Shown here in pieces: positions 1-9,268 of a DNA stretch of 64,000 nucleotides. Both the position numbers and the translations under genes were made by a program. The notes beneath the pieces are model-generated. The model was not told the origin of the DNA, did not search any database, and saw only the letters and a list, made by a program, of their open reading frames with translations. The stretch is taken from positions 186,001 through 250,000 of the forward strand of contig NZ_FUWY01000002.1 of NCBI RefSeq assembly GCF_900167375.1. Direction: 5' to 3'. The DNA comes from Anaerorhabdus furcosa. Lineage in GTDB: Bacteria > Bacillota_I > Bacilli_A > Erysipelotrichales > Erysipelotrichaceae. Positions within the stretch are counted from its first letter, which is position 1, and each line of letters starts with the position of its first letter.

Positions 1-1712
1 TGAATCGCTTGAATACTATCTTCTTTAATAACATCAGCTACTGCAATTAATCCAAGGATTTCAGATTGATTTGCAAAACATAAAGTAGTTTTACCTTGCT
101 TTGCAAACTTTTCTACTGCAGGTCTAATCTTTGTTGTATCAATTCCATTTTCTTCGAGCAAGGCAAGGTTACCTGCAAAATATTGCGTATCATTTAATAC
201 AGCATTAATTCCTCGAGCAGAGATTGATTTAAAGTTATCAAAATCTATTTCTTTAAATTCAGTATCTTTTAGATATTGAATTACTGCTTGGGCTAATGGA
301 TGTTCTGATTTCTTTTCTAATGAATAAGCTATGTAGTAAAATTCACTTTCCTTGATATTCTCATTAACAATGACATCAGTAACTTTTGGTTTTCCTTCGG
401 TAATGGTTCCTGTTTTGTCAAGGACAATGGCTTGAATAGAACCAGCTGTTTCAAGAATTTCTGCAGACTTGATTAAGATGCCATTTTCAGCTCCTTTACC
501 CGTTCCTACCATAATTGCAGTTGGGGTTGCTAAACCTAGTGCACAAGGACAAGAAATCACGAGTACAGCAATGCCAATGCTGAGTGAAAATTCCAATGAT
601 TTTCCAAGTAATAGCCAAATAATTGTTGCTAGTAAAGCAATCACAATGACTGTAGGAACAAAGATACTACTTACTTTATCTGCCATCTTTGAAATAGGTG
701 CTTTTGAATTTGCGGCTTCTTCTACTAATTTAATGATTTGAGAAAGAGCAGTATCTTCACCAACTTTAGTAGCTTCGAATTCAAAGTAGCCTGATTTATT
801 AATTGTTGCACCTACAACTTTTGAATGAATTGATTTTTCTACTGGGATACTCTCGCCAGTGATCGCCGATTCATCAATGGTAGTGTAACCTTTTGTGATG
901 ACACCATCTACAGGGACTCGTTGTCCAGGTTTTACACAAACAATATCACCAAGTTGTACTTCTTCAACAGGGATGACAACTTCTTTGTGGTTTCTAAGGA
1001 CAGTAGCAGTCTTTGGTGCTAAATCCACCAACTTTGAGATTGCCTCAGATGTTTTACCTTTGGATTTTGTTTCCAGGTATTTACCAAGAGTAATCAGTGT
1101 TAAAATCATTGCACTGGTTTCAAAGTATAAATCCATGATGAATTCATGAACAAGAGCCATATCATGGTTTTGTACACCAATTGCAATCTTAAATATGGCG
1201 TAAATACCATATAAAACAGCAGCACTTGAGCCAATCGCTATGAGTGAATCCATGTTTGGATTACCCTTAAATAAAGCTTTAAATCCATGTGTGAAGAACT
1301 CACGATTAAGAACTAGAACGGGTATAGTTAGTATCAATTGAAGTGTTGCATTTAGAAGTGCATTCTCCATAAGGATACTAGGAAGTGGCCAATTCATCAT
1401 ATGACCCATAGCTATATAGAACAATGGGACTGTAAATAAAGCGGAATAGATGAATCGTTTTTTAATCTTTTGTGAAAGTTGGTCATAACTAGGTGTTGGC
1501 TTTGAGTCAGATGGAAGGGATGCCCCGTAACCGACATCTTCAACTGCTTGAATAATATCGTTTTCAGAGATATCTTTGTATTCCACAACCATATTATTCG
1601 CTAATAGATTCACTTGGCATGATTCTATGCCGTTAAGATTATTCAGTTTTTTCTCGATTGCACTACTACAAGCAGCACAAGTCATTCCTGTTATATTAAA
1701 TGTTTGCTTCAT
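1..1712 (-). CDS. copA: Copper-translocating P-type ATPase, C-terminal end outside the window
   Basis: P1B-type ATPase that exports Cu(I) across the membrane using ATP. Read on the minus strand from an ATG preceded by GAGGTGATAAA. The product opens with a heavy-metal-associated domain (GMTCAAC, residues about 9-15). Membrane helices follow, then the actuator motif TGES, the ion-binding SCPCALG in the sixth helix, and the phosphorylation motif DKTGT. The reading frame runs off the left edge after about 570 codons, inside the P domain, so the hinge GDG motif is not seen. The CPC motif and the single N-terminal CxxC domain fit copper rather than zinc or cadmium. It is divergent from the aminopeptidase gene. 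No CopY or CsoR regulator lies inside the window; the left neighbour is unknown. Confidence 0.93.
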   Translation of the reverse strand, partial: MKQTFNITGMTCAACSSAIEKKLNNLNGIESCQVNLLANNMVVEYKDISENDIIQAVEDVGYGASLPSDSKPTPSYDQLSQKIKKRFIYSALFTVPLFYIAMGHMMNWPLPSILMENALLNATLQLILTIPVLVLNREFFTHGFKALFKGNPNMDSLIAIGSSAAVLYGIYAIFKIAIGVQNHDMALVHEFIMDLYFETSAMILTLITLGKYLETKSKGKTSEAISKLVDLAPKTATVLRNHKEVVIPVEEVQLGDIVCVKPGQRVPVDGVITKGYTTIDESAITGESIPVEKSIHSKVVGATINKSGYFEFEATKVGEDTALSQIIKLVEEAANSKAPISKMADKVSSIFVPTVIVIALLATIIWLLLGKSLEFSLSIGIAVLVISCPCALGLATPTAIMVGTGKGAENGILIKSAEILETAGSIQAIVLDKTGTITEGKPKVTDVIVNENIKESEFYYIAYSLEKKSEHPLAQAVIQYLKDTEFKEIDFDNFKSISARGINAVLNDTQYFAGNLALLEENGIDTTKIRPAVEKFAKQGKTTLCFANQSEILGLIAVADVIKEDSIQAI

Positions 1713-1821
1713 TTTATCACCTCGACCTGTTAATACATTAATTATATTGTACAAGAAAGTCAATGTAATTGCTTTAAAAATGACTTGGAAACGAGTACAA
1801 TAATAGAATGAGGTGAAGAAT

Positions 1822-3615
1822 ATGACAGTAAAAGAAAATTTAGCAAAACTACGTAGTTTAATGAAACAAGAAGGAATTGACATCTATTACATTCCAACAG
1901 CAGATTATCATCAAAGTGAATACCTATCAGATTACTTTAAATCTAGAAAGTTTATGTCTGGTTTTACAGGCTCTGCAGGTACATTGGTAGTAACAATGAA
2001 AGAAGCAGGTTTGTGGACAGATGGGCGATATTTTGTTCAAGCTGCAAAGCAATTAAAAGGAAGTACGATTGATCTTTATAAAATGGGTCAAGAAGGAGTT
2101 CCTACTGTAAGTGAATTTATTGATAAGAAAATTCCAAATAAAGGTGTTTTAGGTTTTGATGGAAGAGTTGTTAATGCAAAGACAGCGGGAAATTTTGAGA
2201 AATTACTTGCAAGTAAAGCAGTTACTTTGAAAACCGATAAAGATTTAGTAGAACCAATTTGGACAGATAGACCTGCATTACCTGCAGAATCTTGTTTCCT
2301 TTTATCTGAAAAATATACAGGTGTAAAGATTGAGGATAAAATTAAACGTCTACAAAATGCAATGAAAGAAAAGAATGCAGATGTATGTGTTTTAGTTTCA
2401 TTGGAGGATGTAGCTTGGTTATTAAATCTTCGTGGATTTGATATCGAAGATACACCGGTAGCTTTAGCTTTTGCAACAGTTACAAAAAACAAAGTGAATT
2501 TATTCATTGATAAAAAGAAACTAAATGCAGAAATTTGTAAAAAATTCTCAAGTGCTAAAGTATCAATCCGTGGTTATTATGATTTAGGTGATGAATTAGC
2601 AACTTACAAAGATAAGACAATTTTATTAAGTACTTCTACAATTAGTGCTTATCATAGATCGCTTATTGATCCATCATGTACTATTCTTGATGAAGCAAAT
2701 CCAATTGTGATGTATCGTGCAATTAAGAATAAGACAGAAATCAAAAATATTCGTTTTTCACATGTTAAAGATGGTGCAGCTGTTACAAAATTCATTTATT
2801 GGTTGAAAAACAACATTGGTAAAATTGAAATTGATGAATTAACAGCAGGTGCAAAATTACATGAATTACGTGAAGCTCAAGATAACTTCATTGAAGATAG
2901 TTTTGGAGCAATTGTTGCTTATGGACCAAATGCTGCAATGATGCACTATTCAGCAACTGAAAAGAATCATGCAGTATTAAAGAATGAAGGATTCTTATTA
3001 GTTGATTCTGGTGGACAATACTTCGAAGGTACTACTGATATCACACGTACAATTGCATTAGGTAAATTAACTCAAGAAGAAAAGGTATACTTTACAACAG
3101 TATTGAGAAGTATGATTCGTTTAAGTAAAGTAAACTTCTTATATGGATGTACTGGAGCATCTCTTGATATTCTTGCAAGAGGACCAGTGTGGGATTTAGA
3201 TATTGATTATCAATGTGGAACAGGACATGGTATTGGATTTGTGCTAGGTGTACATGAAGGTCCTCATGGTTTCCGCTGGTCAAATACAGGTACAGGATTT
3301 GGTGTTGTTCCTTTAGAAGAAGGCATGATTGTTACAAATGAACCAGGTATCTATGTACCAAATAAACTTGGAATTCGTATTGAAAATGAATTGCTTACAC
3401 AAAAAGGTAAAAAGAATACATATGGTCAATTTATGCATTTTGATACAGTTACACTAGCACCAATCGATTTAGATGCTGTTTTACCTGAATTAATGACACA
3501 AGATGAAATTGATTACTTGAATGCATACCATGCTGAAGTATACAAGCAAATTAGCCCTTACTGCACACAAAAAGAAAAGACTTGGCTAAAAATCCAAACT
3601 AGAAAAATCAAATAA
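1822..3615 (+). CDS. Aminopeptidase P family (M24) Xaa-Pro peptidase
   Basis: Three-domain creatinase/aminopeptidase P protein of 597 residues that removes an N-terminal residue ahead of proline in cytosolic peptide turnover. Two creatinase-like N domains precede the M24 pita-bread domain. Metal-binding positions are visible as DSGGQYFEGTTDITRT (both Asp), GTGHGIGFVLGVHEGP (His), EPGIYVP (Glu) and RIENE (Glu). A GTG nine bases upstream is in frame, but it overlaps the AGGTGA ribosome binding site, so the ATG at 1822 is the better start. Exonuclease III follows after two bases, and the two are probably co-transcribed. The length matches the long eukaryote-like aminopeptidase P subgroup, not the roughly 350-residue PepQ type. 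Confidence 0.92.
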   Translation: MTVKENLAKLRSLMKQEGIDIYYIPTADYHQSEYLSDYFKSRKFMSGFTGSAGTLVVTMKEAGLWTDGRYFVQAAKQLKGSTIDLYKMGQEGVPTVSEFIDKKIPNKGVLGFDGRVVNAKTAGNFEKLLASKAVTLKTDKDLVEPIWTDRPALPAESCFLLSEKYTGVKIEDKIKRLQNAMKEKNADVCVLVSLEDVAWLLNLRGFDIEDTPVALAFATVTKNKVNLFIDKKKLNAEICKKFSSAKVSIRGYYDLGDELATYKDKTILLSTSTISAYHRSLIDPSCTILDEANPIVMYRAIKNKTEIKNIRFSHVKDGAAVTKFIYWLKNNIGKIEIDELTAGAKLHELREAQDNFIEDSFGAIVAYGPNAAMMHYSATEKNHAVLKNEGFLLVDSGGQYFEGTTDITRTIALGKLTQEEKVYFTTVLRSMIRLSKVNFLYGCTGASLDILARGPVWDLDIDYQCGTGHGIGFVLGVHEGPHGFRWSNTGTGFGVVPLEEGMIVTNEPGIYVPNKLGIRIENELLTQKGKKNTYGQFMHFDTVTLAPIDLDAVLPELMTQDEIDYLNAYHAEVYKQISPYCTQKEKTWLKIQTRKIK

Positions 3616-3617
3616 AT

Positions 3618-4370
3618 ATGAAATTGATTTCTTGGAATGTGAATGGATTAAGAGCTTGTATCACAAAGGGATTTCTTGATTTCTTTAACGAAGAGGATGC
3701 AGATATATTTTGTGTACAAGAAACAAAATTACAACCCCATCAAATTGAATTGGAATTGAAGGATTATTATCAATATTGGCATAGTGCTGAAAGAAAAGGA
3801 TACTCAGGTACAGCAGTATTCACAAAAAAAGAACCAATCTCGATTCAAACTGATTTTGGAAAAGATATTTTCAATGATGAGGGAAGAGTACTAACTTTAG
3901 AATTTGATAAATTCTACTTAGTGAATGCTTATGTTCCAAATTCAAAAGAAGAATTAGCACGTTTAGATTATCGTATGGAATGGGAAGATGAATTAAGAAA
4001 CCATTTAATCAATTTAGAAAAAAAGAAACCAGTAATTTATTGTGGTGACTTAAATGTAGCCCATCAAGAGATAGATTTAAAAAACCCAAAGACGAATCGC
4101 AGGAATCCTGGATTTTCTGATGAAGAGCGTGAAAAGATGACAACTTTACTTGGTGTTGGATTTATCGATACCTATCGAACATTATATCCAGAAGCAATTG
4201 AATATTCATGGTGGTCATATCGATTTAATTCAAGAGAAAAAAATACAGGGTGGAGAATTGATTATTTCATTACTTCAGCAACATTGAAAGATAAAGTAAT
4301 GAGTGCCAAAATATACACTTCAGTCCTTGGGTCCGATCATTGTCCAGTAGGATTAGAAATTAATATTTAG
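3618..4370 (+). CDS. xth: Exodeoxyribonuclease III (AP endonuclease)
   Basis: Class II AP endonuclease and 3'-5' exonuclease of base-excision repair, 250 residues, the normal family length. Visible motifs are the N-terminal WNVNGLRA, the metal ligand in VQETK, YCGDLNVAH with the catalytic Asp and Asn, WWSYR, and the C-terminal GSDHCPVGL with the catalytic Asp-His pair. All active-site residues are present. It starts two bases after the aminopeptidase stop with no clear Shine-Dalgarno sequence, so translation is probably coupled. Confidence 0.95.
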   Translation: MKLISWNVNGLRACITKGFLDFFNEEDADIFCVQETKLQPHQIELELKDYYQYWHSAERKGYSGTAVFTKKEPISIQTDFGKDIFNDEGRVLTLEFDKFYLVNAYVPNSKEELARLDYRMEWEDELRNHLINLEKKKPVIYCGDLNVAHQEIDLKNPKTNRRNPGFSDEEREKMTTLLGVGFIDTYRTLYPEAIEYSWWSYRFNSREKNTGWRIDYFITSATLKDKVMSAKIYTSVLGSDHCPVGLEINI

Positions 4371-4425
4371 TGAACCAAAAAGCGAAACGTGGTACACTTG
4401 ATAAAACTAAAGAGAGGTCAAAATT

Positions 4426-5781
4426 ATGGAAGTAAGAGAAAGAGTAGAAAAGCATTTAGATGAGATTCTGACTCATTTAAAAACATTAGTAAGCTATGAT
4501 TCAACTATGGGTCAAAGTGAAGAAGGATATCCTTTTGGAAAAGTACCAGCAGCTTGTCTAAATAAAGCACTTGAAATTGCATCGTCTTATGGCTTCAAAA
4601 CCGTGAATTTGGATAACTATATTGGTTATGCAGAAATGGGTGAAGGAAATCAAGTTATTGGAATACTAGGTCATCTAGATGTTGTTCCAGCTGGTGAAGG
4701 ATGGAATACAGATCCGTTTGATATGGTCATCAAAGATGGTAAAGCTTATGGTAGAGGTACAACTGACGATAAAGGTGCGGTAGTCGCATCCATGATTGCA
4801 ATGCAAATTGTTAAAGAAATGAGTGTACCATTAACAAAAAGAGTACGTTTAATTATGGGAACAAACGAAGAAAATGGTTCAAAATGTTTAGCACATTATG
4901 TTGAAAAAGAAGGCCATATTGATATGGGATTTACACCTGATGGATGTTTCCCAGGAGTACATGGTGAAAAAGGAATGGTTCGCGGACAATTCTATAGTAA
5001 AGCTACTAAAATTCATGACATTCAAGGTGGTGTAGCTTCTAATGTTGTATGCAATAAATGTACAGTTATCGTTGATAAAAATTCATTTAGCACAAAAATA
5101 TTAGAAGACTATTTCAATGATAATGGAATTGAATACACAATAACTGATGGTACTGATACAGTAACCATTGAAGCAAGAGGTATTGCTGCACATGCAAGTA
5201 TGCCAAGTCTTGGAAGAAATGCAATTAGTCATTTATTAGTTGGACTTAAAAAAGCAGGTTTTCAAGATCCATTCACTGATTTCTATAATGAAAGAATCGG
5301 TGTAACTACTGATGGTTCACTTTTAGGAGCAAACTGTGAAGATGAGTACGGTGATCTTACATTTAATGTAGGTGTGATTGCGAAGGAAGATGGTGTAATT
5401 AGTGGAACAATTGATATTCGATTCCCAGTTACAATGACGGTGAAACAAATTGTTGATAAAATGACACCAAATCTTGAAACAGATGGAGGATTTGTAAAAA
5501 TTCTACAAACACATGAACCTCTATACTTCCCAATTGATAGTCCATTAGTAACTAAGTTACTTGAAGCTTATCAAGAAGTAACTGGGGATATGGATTCTAA
5601 ACCACTAACAATGGGTGGAGGAACTTACGCAAAAGGAATTAATAACTGCATTGCGTTTGGATGTGAAATGCAAGATGTAGATAATCACATTCATGATGCA
5701 AATGAATTTATATCAATAGAAGCTTTAGTTGTACAAACTGAAATCTATGTGAATGCAATTATTAAATTATTAGAGAATTAG
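4426..5781 (+). CDS. pepV: Dipeptidase PepV (M20 family)
   Basis: Di-zinc M20 metallopeptidase of 451 residues that hydrolyses dipeptides in the cytosol. The zinc site reads as GHLDVVPAGEGW (His and following Asp), GRGTTDDKG (bridging Asp), GTNEENGS (general-base Glu) and a C-terminal His in the DNHIHDANEF stretch. The central lid domain is long, as in the PepV/Sapep subgroup. An AGAGAGGTCAAAATT ribosome binding site precedes the ATG, and a good intrinsic terminator follows, so this looks like a single-gene unit. A role in scavenging peptides for an amino-acid-fermenting lifestyle is inference. Confidence 0.93.
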   Translation: MEVRERVEKHLDEILTHLKTLVSYDSTMGQSEEGYPFGKVPAACLNKALEIASSYGFKTVNLDNYIGYAEMGEGNQVIGILGHLDVVPAGEGWNTDPFDMVIKDGKAYGRGTTDDKGAVVASMIAMQIVKEMSVPLTKRVRLIMGTNEENGSKCLAHYVEKEGHIDMGFTPDGCFPGVHGEKGMVRGQFYSKATKIHDIQGGVASNVVCNKCTVIVDKNSFSTKILEDYFNDNGIEYTITDGTDTVTIEARGIAAHASMPSLGRNAISHLLVGLKKAGFQDPFTDFYNERIGVTTDGSLLGANCEDEYGDLTFNVGVIAKEDGVISGTIDIRFPVTMTVKQIVDKMTPNLETDGGFVKILQTHEPLYFPIDSPLVTKLLEAYQEVTGDMDSKPLTMGGGTYAKGINNCIAFGCEMQDVDNHIHDANEFISIEALVVQTEIYVNAIIKLLEN

Positions 5782-5807
5782 CTATCACTTTTGATAGCTT
5801 TTCTTTT
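5780..5807 (+). terminator. Intrinsic terminator after pepV
   Basis: Stem AGCTATC / GATAGCT with a six-base loop, followed by TTTCTTTT. The 5' arm starts inside the pepV stop codon. Confidence 0.85.
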
Positions 5808-5834
5808 ATAATGAAAGAAAGAAAAGGTGATAAA

Positions 5835-6674
5835 ATGGCAAAAGTAAAAGTAGCTTTGATGTATGATTTTGATAAAACACTATCTCCAAGAGATATGCAA
5901 GAGTTTACGTTTATACCCTCACTAGGCTATAAAACAACAACAGACTTTTGGAAAGATGTATCTAAGATTGCTAAAGAAAATAAAATGGATGCAATCTTAG
6001 CCTACATGTATATGATGTTAAAGAAGTCTCAAGATAATAGTAAACCTATTCGAAAACAGGATTTTAAGAAACTAGGAAAAGGAATTGAGTTTTATCCTGG
6101 AGTTTTAACTTGGTTTGAACGCATAAATGCAATAGGCAAATCATTAGGGTTAGATGTAGAACACTATATTATCTCTTCGGGTTTAACAGAAGTAATTGAA
6201 GGTACATCTATTGCGAATAAATTCAAAAAGATTTATGCCTGTAAGTTTTATTATGATGAAAATGGAGTTGCTAAGTGGCCATCATTAGTGGTGAATTACA
6301 CAACAAAAACACAGTACATTTTTAGAATCAATAAACAAATTTTAGATGAAAATGAAGACCGAGCATTGAATCAGTATACAAAGGAAGAAGATCGCCCAAT
6401 ACCATTTAAACATATGATTTATGTTGGTGATGGCTTAACAGATGTACCCTGCATGAAATTGGTAAAAGAAAACGGTGGTAAATCAATTGTTGTATACAAT
6501 AGTAAAGTAAAAGAATCAAAAGAGATTGCAGAAACACTAATTGAACAAAATCGTGCTAATTACATGTGTGCTTCTGATTACTCAAGTCACAAAGAGATGG
6601 AAAAGCTAGTTCAAAAAATATTCGAGCAAATGAAAACTGAAATTGAATTGGCAAAAATGGAAGGAATACGCTGA
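5835..6674 (+). CDS. HAD-family phosphatase, phosphoserine-phosphatase-like
   Basis: Haloacid dehalogenase-type phosphohydrolase of 279 residues; substrate unknown. Motif I is DFDKT near the N terminus, motif II is the SSG of IISSGLTE, a motif III Lys is likely in TTKTQ, and motif IV is GDGLTDVP. This order with a helical cap resembles the PSP subfamily. An ATG eight codons upstream is in frame, but AAAGGTGAT sits just before the ATG at 5835, which is chosen here. The stop codon overlaps the ATG of the next gene (TGATG), implying coupled translation with the CBS protein. Confidence 0.85.
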   Translation: MAKVKVALMYDFDKTLSPRDMQEFTFIPSLGYKTTTDFWKDVSKIAKENKMDAILAYMYMMLKKSQDNSKPIRKQDFKKLGKGIEFYPGVLTWFERINAIGKSLGLDVEHYIISSGLTEVIEGTSIANKFKKIYACKFYYDENGVAKWPSLVVNYTTKTQYIFRINKQILDENEDRALNQYTKEEDRPIPFKHMIYVGDGLTDVPCMKLVKENGGKSIVVYNSKVKESKEIAETLIEQNRANYMCASDYSSHKEMEKLVQKIFEQMKTEIELAKMEGIR

Positions 6675-7372
6675 TGGATAATGCTCAACGATTTCTTTCT
6701 GCTTATGCATCCATTGAAAAAAGTTTGGAACAAATAACGGGCAGAACAAAATATGTAAAGTTTTATCAACTTTTGCAAGAAGCAACTATTAAAAATAAAT
6801 TTGCTCAAAAATATGAAATAGAATTACAAGAATATGCTGAACTTAGAAACGCAATAGTTCACCAAAGAGATGGTGTTGGTAAAATCATTGCACAACCTAC
6901 GCTTGAAACTGTAGAAGAAATTGAGAAAATAGCAGAGTTACTAGATGAATATCATCCAGTTTCAAAATATTTTTTAAAAAAAGTATTAGTTTGTCATCTT
7001 GATGAAAAGATTTTGGATGTACAGAAGAGGATGCAAGAGAATAATATTTCAAAAATTCCAGTTTATGATAAACAGGGAATTGTAGGAATTTTAACTGTAG
7101 AATCTATTGCGAAGTGGGCTTGTGCACAACTTATAAGTCCTACAAATATCAGTACAGTCAATGATATTTATGAAAGTATTAATGAAAATGAAAAAGTGTT
7201 TTTTCTATCAAAAAATGCAAGTGTATATGAAGTTATCCGTATCTACAATACAAGTATGAAAAAAGGGCAACTTGTTCTTGCGATTATTATTACTGAAGAG
7301 GGCATTAAAACACAAAAACCAATCGGTATAATTACGGTTAAAGATTTACCAGTTATATTGGAATATTTCTAA
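6674..7372 (+). CDS. CBS-pair protein with HEPN-like N-terminal helical domain
   Basis: Product of 232 residues. Residues about 1-95 are helical and contain RNAIVHQR, an Arg-x(4)-His arrangement like the HEPN signature. Residues about 105-150 (SKIPVYD then GILTVE) and about 175-232 (PIGIITVKDLP) form two CBS repeats, which usually bind adenine nucleotides. The HEPN assignment rests on one motif and could be chance. Translation is coupled to the HAD phosphatase upstream, so the pair may form a nucleotide-sensing phosphatase unit. That link is inference. Confidence 0.6.
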   Translation: MDNAQRFLSAYASIEKSLEQITGRTKYVKFYQLLQEATIKNKFAQKYEIELQEYAELRNAIVHQRDGVGKIIAQPTLETVEEIEKIAELLDEYHPVSKYFLKKVLVCHLDEKILDVQKRMQENNISKIPVYDKQGIVGILTVESIAKWACAQLISPTNISTVNDIYESINENEKVFFLSKNASVYEVIRIYNTSMKKGQLVLAIIITEEGIKTQKPIGIITVKDLPVILEYF

Positions 7373-7426
7373 CAATTTAAAGCATAATATGATAAAATAC
7401 TAAAGCAAATAGTTAGGTGGTTTAGT

Positions 7427-8359
7427 ATGTTAATAAATATATTGTTTTTGCTTATTGGATTTATTGCATTGATTAAAGGCGCAGATTTCTTTGTGGATGG
7501 TGCTGCATCAATTGCTTCATTATTGAAGATTCCAACAATTGTGGTTGGATTAACTATAGTGGCTTTCGGTACAAGTGCACCAGAGGCAGCGGTTTCAGTT
7601 ACAGCTGCATTAAATCATTCCAATGCTATTGCGATTAGTAATATCATTGGATCAAATATCTTTAATCTATTAGCAGTTTTAGGTATTACTGCAATTTTAG
7701 CAAAAGTACCAGTGCCTCATTCAATAATGAGAAAAGAATTTCCATTTTTACTGATTATTTCAGTTCTTATGGTTATATTTGTGGTAACAGGATTTTCACT
7801 AAATCGCATTGAAGGAATTATTTTTCTAGGTTTAATCATCTTCTATGTAGCTTGGCTAATTAAGGATGCTTTAAGTAATAGAGCGAAAATAGAAGTTGCA
7901 AAACCTGCTTTCAATCTGCCAGTTAGTTTGCTATTAATTGTTGGAGGTATTGCAGGGATCATCATAGGTGGGGATTTAGTTGTAAGCAATGCAAAAACAA
8001 TTGCCTTATCTATAGGTCTATCAGAGAAATTAGTAGGCTTAACGATTGTGTCCATTGGAACATCTCTTCCAGAACTTGTAACCTCTGTTGTTGCAGCTAA
8101 AAAAGGAAATGTTGATATTGCGATTGGGAATGTCGTAGGCTCAAATATTTTCAATATCTTATTTATCTTGGGGTTGAGTGCTACAATTACACCAATTCCT
8201 GTAGAAATGGCTTTAATTACTGATTTAGCTGTAATGTTATGTGCAACAGGATTATGTTTCTTTATTGCTAAACTAAATTACAAATTAGAGAAAAAAGAAG
8301 GATATATCTTTCTTGTTATCTTTATTACATATATGGCATACATCATTATTAGAAACTAG
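7427..8359 (+). CDS. Calcium/sodium antiporter, CaCA family (YrbG-like)
   Basis: Cation/Ca2+ exchanger of 310 residues and about ten membrane helices, built from two inverted alpha repeats. The first repeat reads GTSAPEAAVSV and GSNIFNLLAVLG; the second reads GTSLPELVTSV and GSNIFNILFILG. These carry the conserved acidic and polar ion-coordinating residues, and the length is typical of YrbG. Activity is expected as Ca2+ export driven by Na+ or H+. TTAGGTGG precedes the ATG. The PPC-domain gene follows after eight bases, likely in the same transcript. Confidence 0.92.
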   Translation: MLINILFLLIGFIALIKGADFFVDGAASIASLLKIPTIVVGLTIVAFGTSAPEAAVSVTAALNHSNAIAISNIIGSNIFNLLAVLGITAILAKVPVPHSIMRKEFPFLLIISVLMVIFVVTGFSLNRIEGIIFLGLIIFYVAWLIKDALSNRAKIEVAKPAFNLPVSLLLIVGGIAGIIIGGDLVVSNAKTIALSIGLSEKLVGLTIVSIGTSLPELVTSVVAAKKGNVDIAIGNVVGSNIFNILFILGLSATITPIPVEMALITDLAVMLCATGLCFFIAKLNYKLEKKEGYIFLVIFITYMAYIIIRN

Positions 8360-8367
8360 GTGAATTT

Positions 8368-8769
8368 ATGAAAGAACATGCATTACGATTAGTTTATGGG
8401 AATGATTTAAAAGAAGAATTACAAAATTATTGTAATGTGAATCAGATTGAATCTTGTGCAATTGTCACCTGTGTTGGTTGTGTCAATCAACTGCGGTTAA
8501 GACTTGCGGATGGCAAATCTATTCGTCAATGGAATAAGCAATTTGAAATAGTATCCCTAACTGGAACAATTGCAAAAGGAAAAGCTCATCTTCATTTTTC
8601 TGGAAGTGATATAGAGGGTAAATGTATTGGTGGACATTTACTTGAAGGAACATTAGTGAATACAACAGCGGAAATTGTTTTAATGGAATTGGATTCTATT
8701 CAATTTGATCGCGAATTTGATGAATCAACCGGGTACGATGAACTTATAATTAGTGCAAGGAATAATTGA
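8368..8769 (+). CDS. PPC (DUF296) domain protein
   Basis: Single PPC domain of 133 residues, the fold shared with plant AT-hook proteins and found alone in many bacteria. Typical features are the N-terminal RLVYGNDLKEEL, the middle TGTIAKGKAHLHFSGSD, and a GGHL turn whose His belongs to the conserved cluster. The bacterial role is unsettled; there is no AT-hook here, so DNA binding should not be assumed. AGGTGAATTT precedes the ATG. The stop codon overlaps the -35 box of the tRNA-Thr promoter. Confidence 0.8.
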   Translation: MKEHALRLVYGNDLKEELQNYCNVNQIESCAIVTCVGCVNQLRLRLADGKSIRQWNKQFEIVSLTGTIAKGKAHLHFSGSDIEGKCIGGHLLEGTLVNTTAEIVLMELDSIQFDREFDESTGYDELIISARNN

Positions 8770-8794
8770 AAACTTGGCAAAAAAGGCATACAAT
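8766..8794 (+). promoter_or_regulatory. Promoter of tRNA-Thr
   Basis: TTGAAA, 17-base spacer, TACAAT; the tRNA begins nine bases after the -10 box. Confidence 0.75.
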
Positions 8795-8802
8795 AAATTT
8801 AT

Positions 8803-8877
8803 GCCGATTTAGCACAGGGGCAGTGCAATTCATTCGTAATGAATAGGTCGTTGGTTCAAATCCGACAATCGGCACCA
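8803..8877 (+). tRNA. tRNA-Thr (anticodon CGU), CCA encoded
   Basis: Full cloverleaf: acceptor GCCGATT/AATCGGC, D stem GCAC/GTGC, anticodon stem ATTCA/TGAAT with loop TTCGTAA (anticodon CGT), five-base variable loop, T stem GTTGG/CCGAC, discriminator A and genomic CCA. It reads ACG codons. Confidence 0.96.
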
Positions 8878-8908
8878 TGCAAAGAGAATACGATAGATAT
8901 TCTATCGC

Positions 8909-8934
8909 AAAGCCTTTTAAATAGAGGCTTTTTT
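8909..8934 (+). terminator. Terminator after tRNA-Thr
   Basis: AAAGCCT / AGGCTTT stem with an eight-base loop, then a T run. A smaller hairpin, CGATAGA/TCTATCG, lies just upstream at 8891-8907. Confidence 0.8.
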
Positions 8935-9268
8935 AATGCTTTTGTTCAAGGGGATAACTAAAAATCACATTGTATATTTTGGATAACTGACACAATTTAT
9001 AAGTAGATGATGTTAATAATAGTTATTTCATTACTAATTTGCTTATGTAAGAGATAATTTTTATTTGAATCACTATTTTTAGTATTTAACTTAATGGATA
9101 ATACTAATAGTTATCAAGATTTTTAAAGGTTATAATGTCATAGTATTTTAAATAGATATTGTTTCTAAAATTACTTGATAATAGTATTTAGTTCGTTAAA
9201 AATAGTTAGAATTATTATTTTGCTAATATCACATTAAAATAAAATATTAAGAATTAAAGGAGAAAAGA
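8935..9268. other. AT-rich gene-free stretch before the recombinase
   Basis: No reading frame with a ribosome binding site and no RNA gene was seen. Base composition is clearly more AT-rich than the housekeeping genes to the left, in keeping with the neighbouring recombinase being acquired DNA. The recombinase ribosome binding site (AAAGGAGAAAAG) lies at the right end. Confidence 0.5.

Noticed and set aside
1735-1770. TACA-N10-TGTA between copA and the aminopeptidase gene as a CopY operator
   Set aside because: CopY boxes are TACA-N2-TGTA; the spacing here is wrong and no CopY gene is visible.
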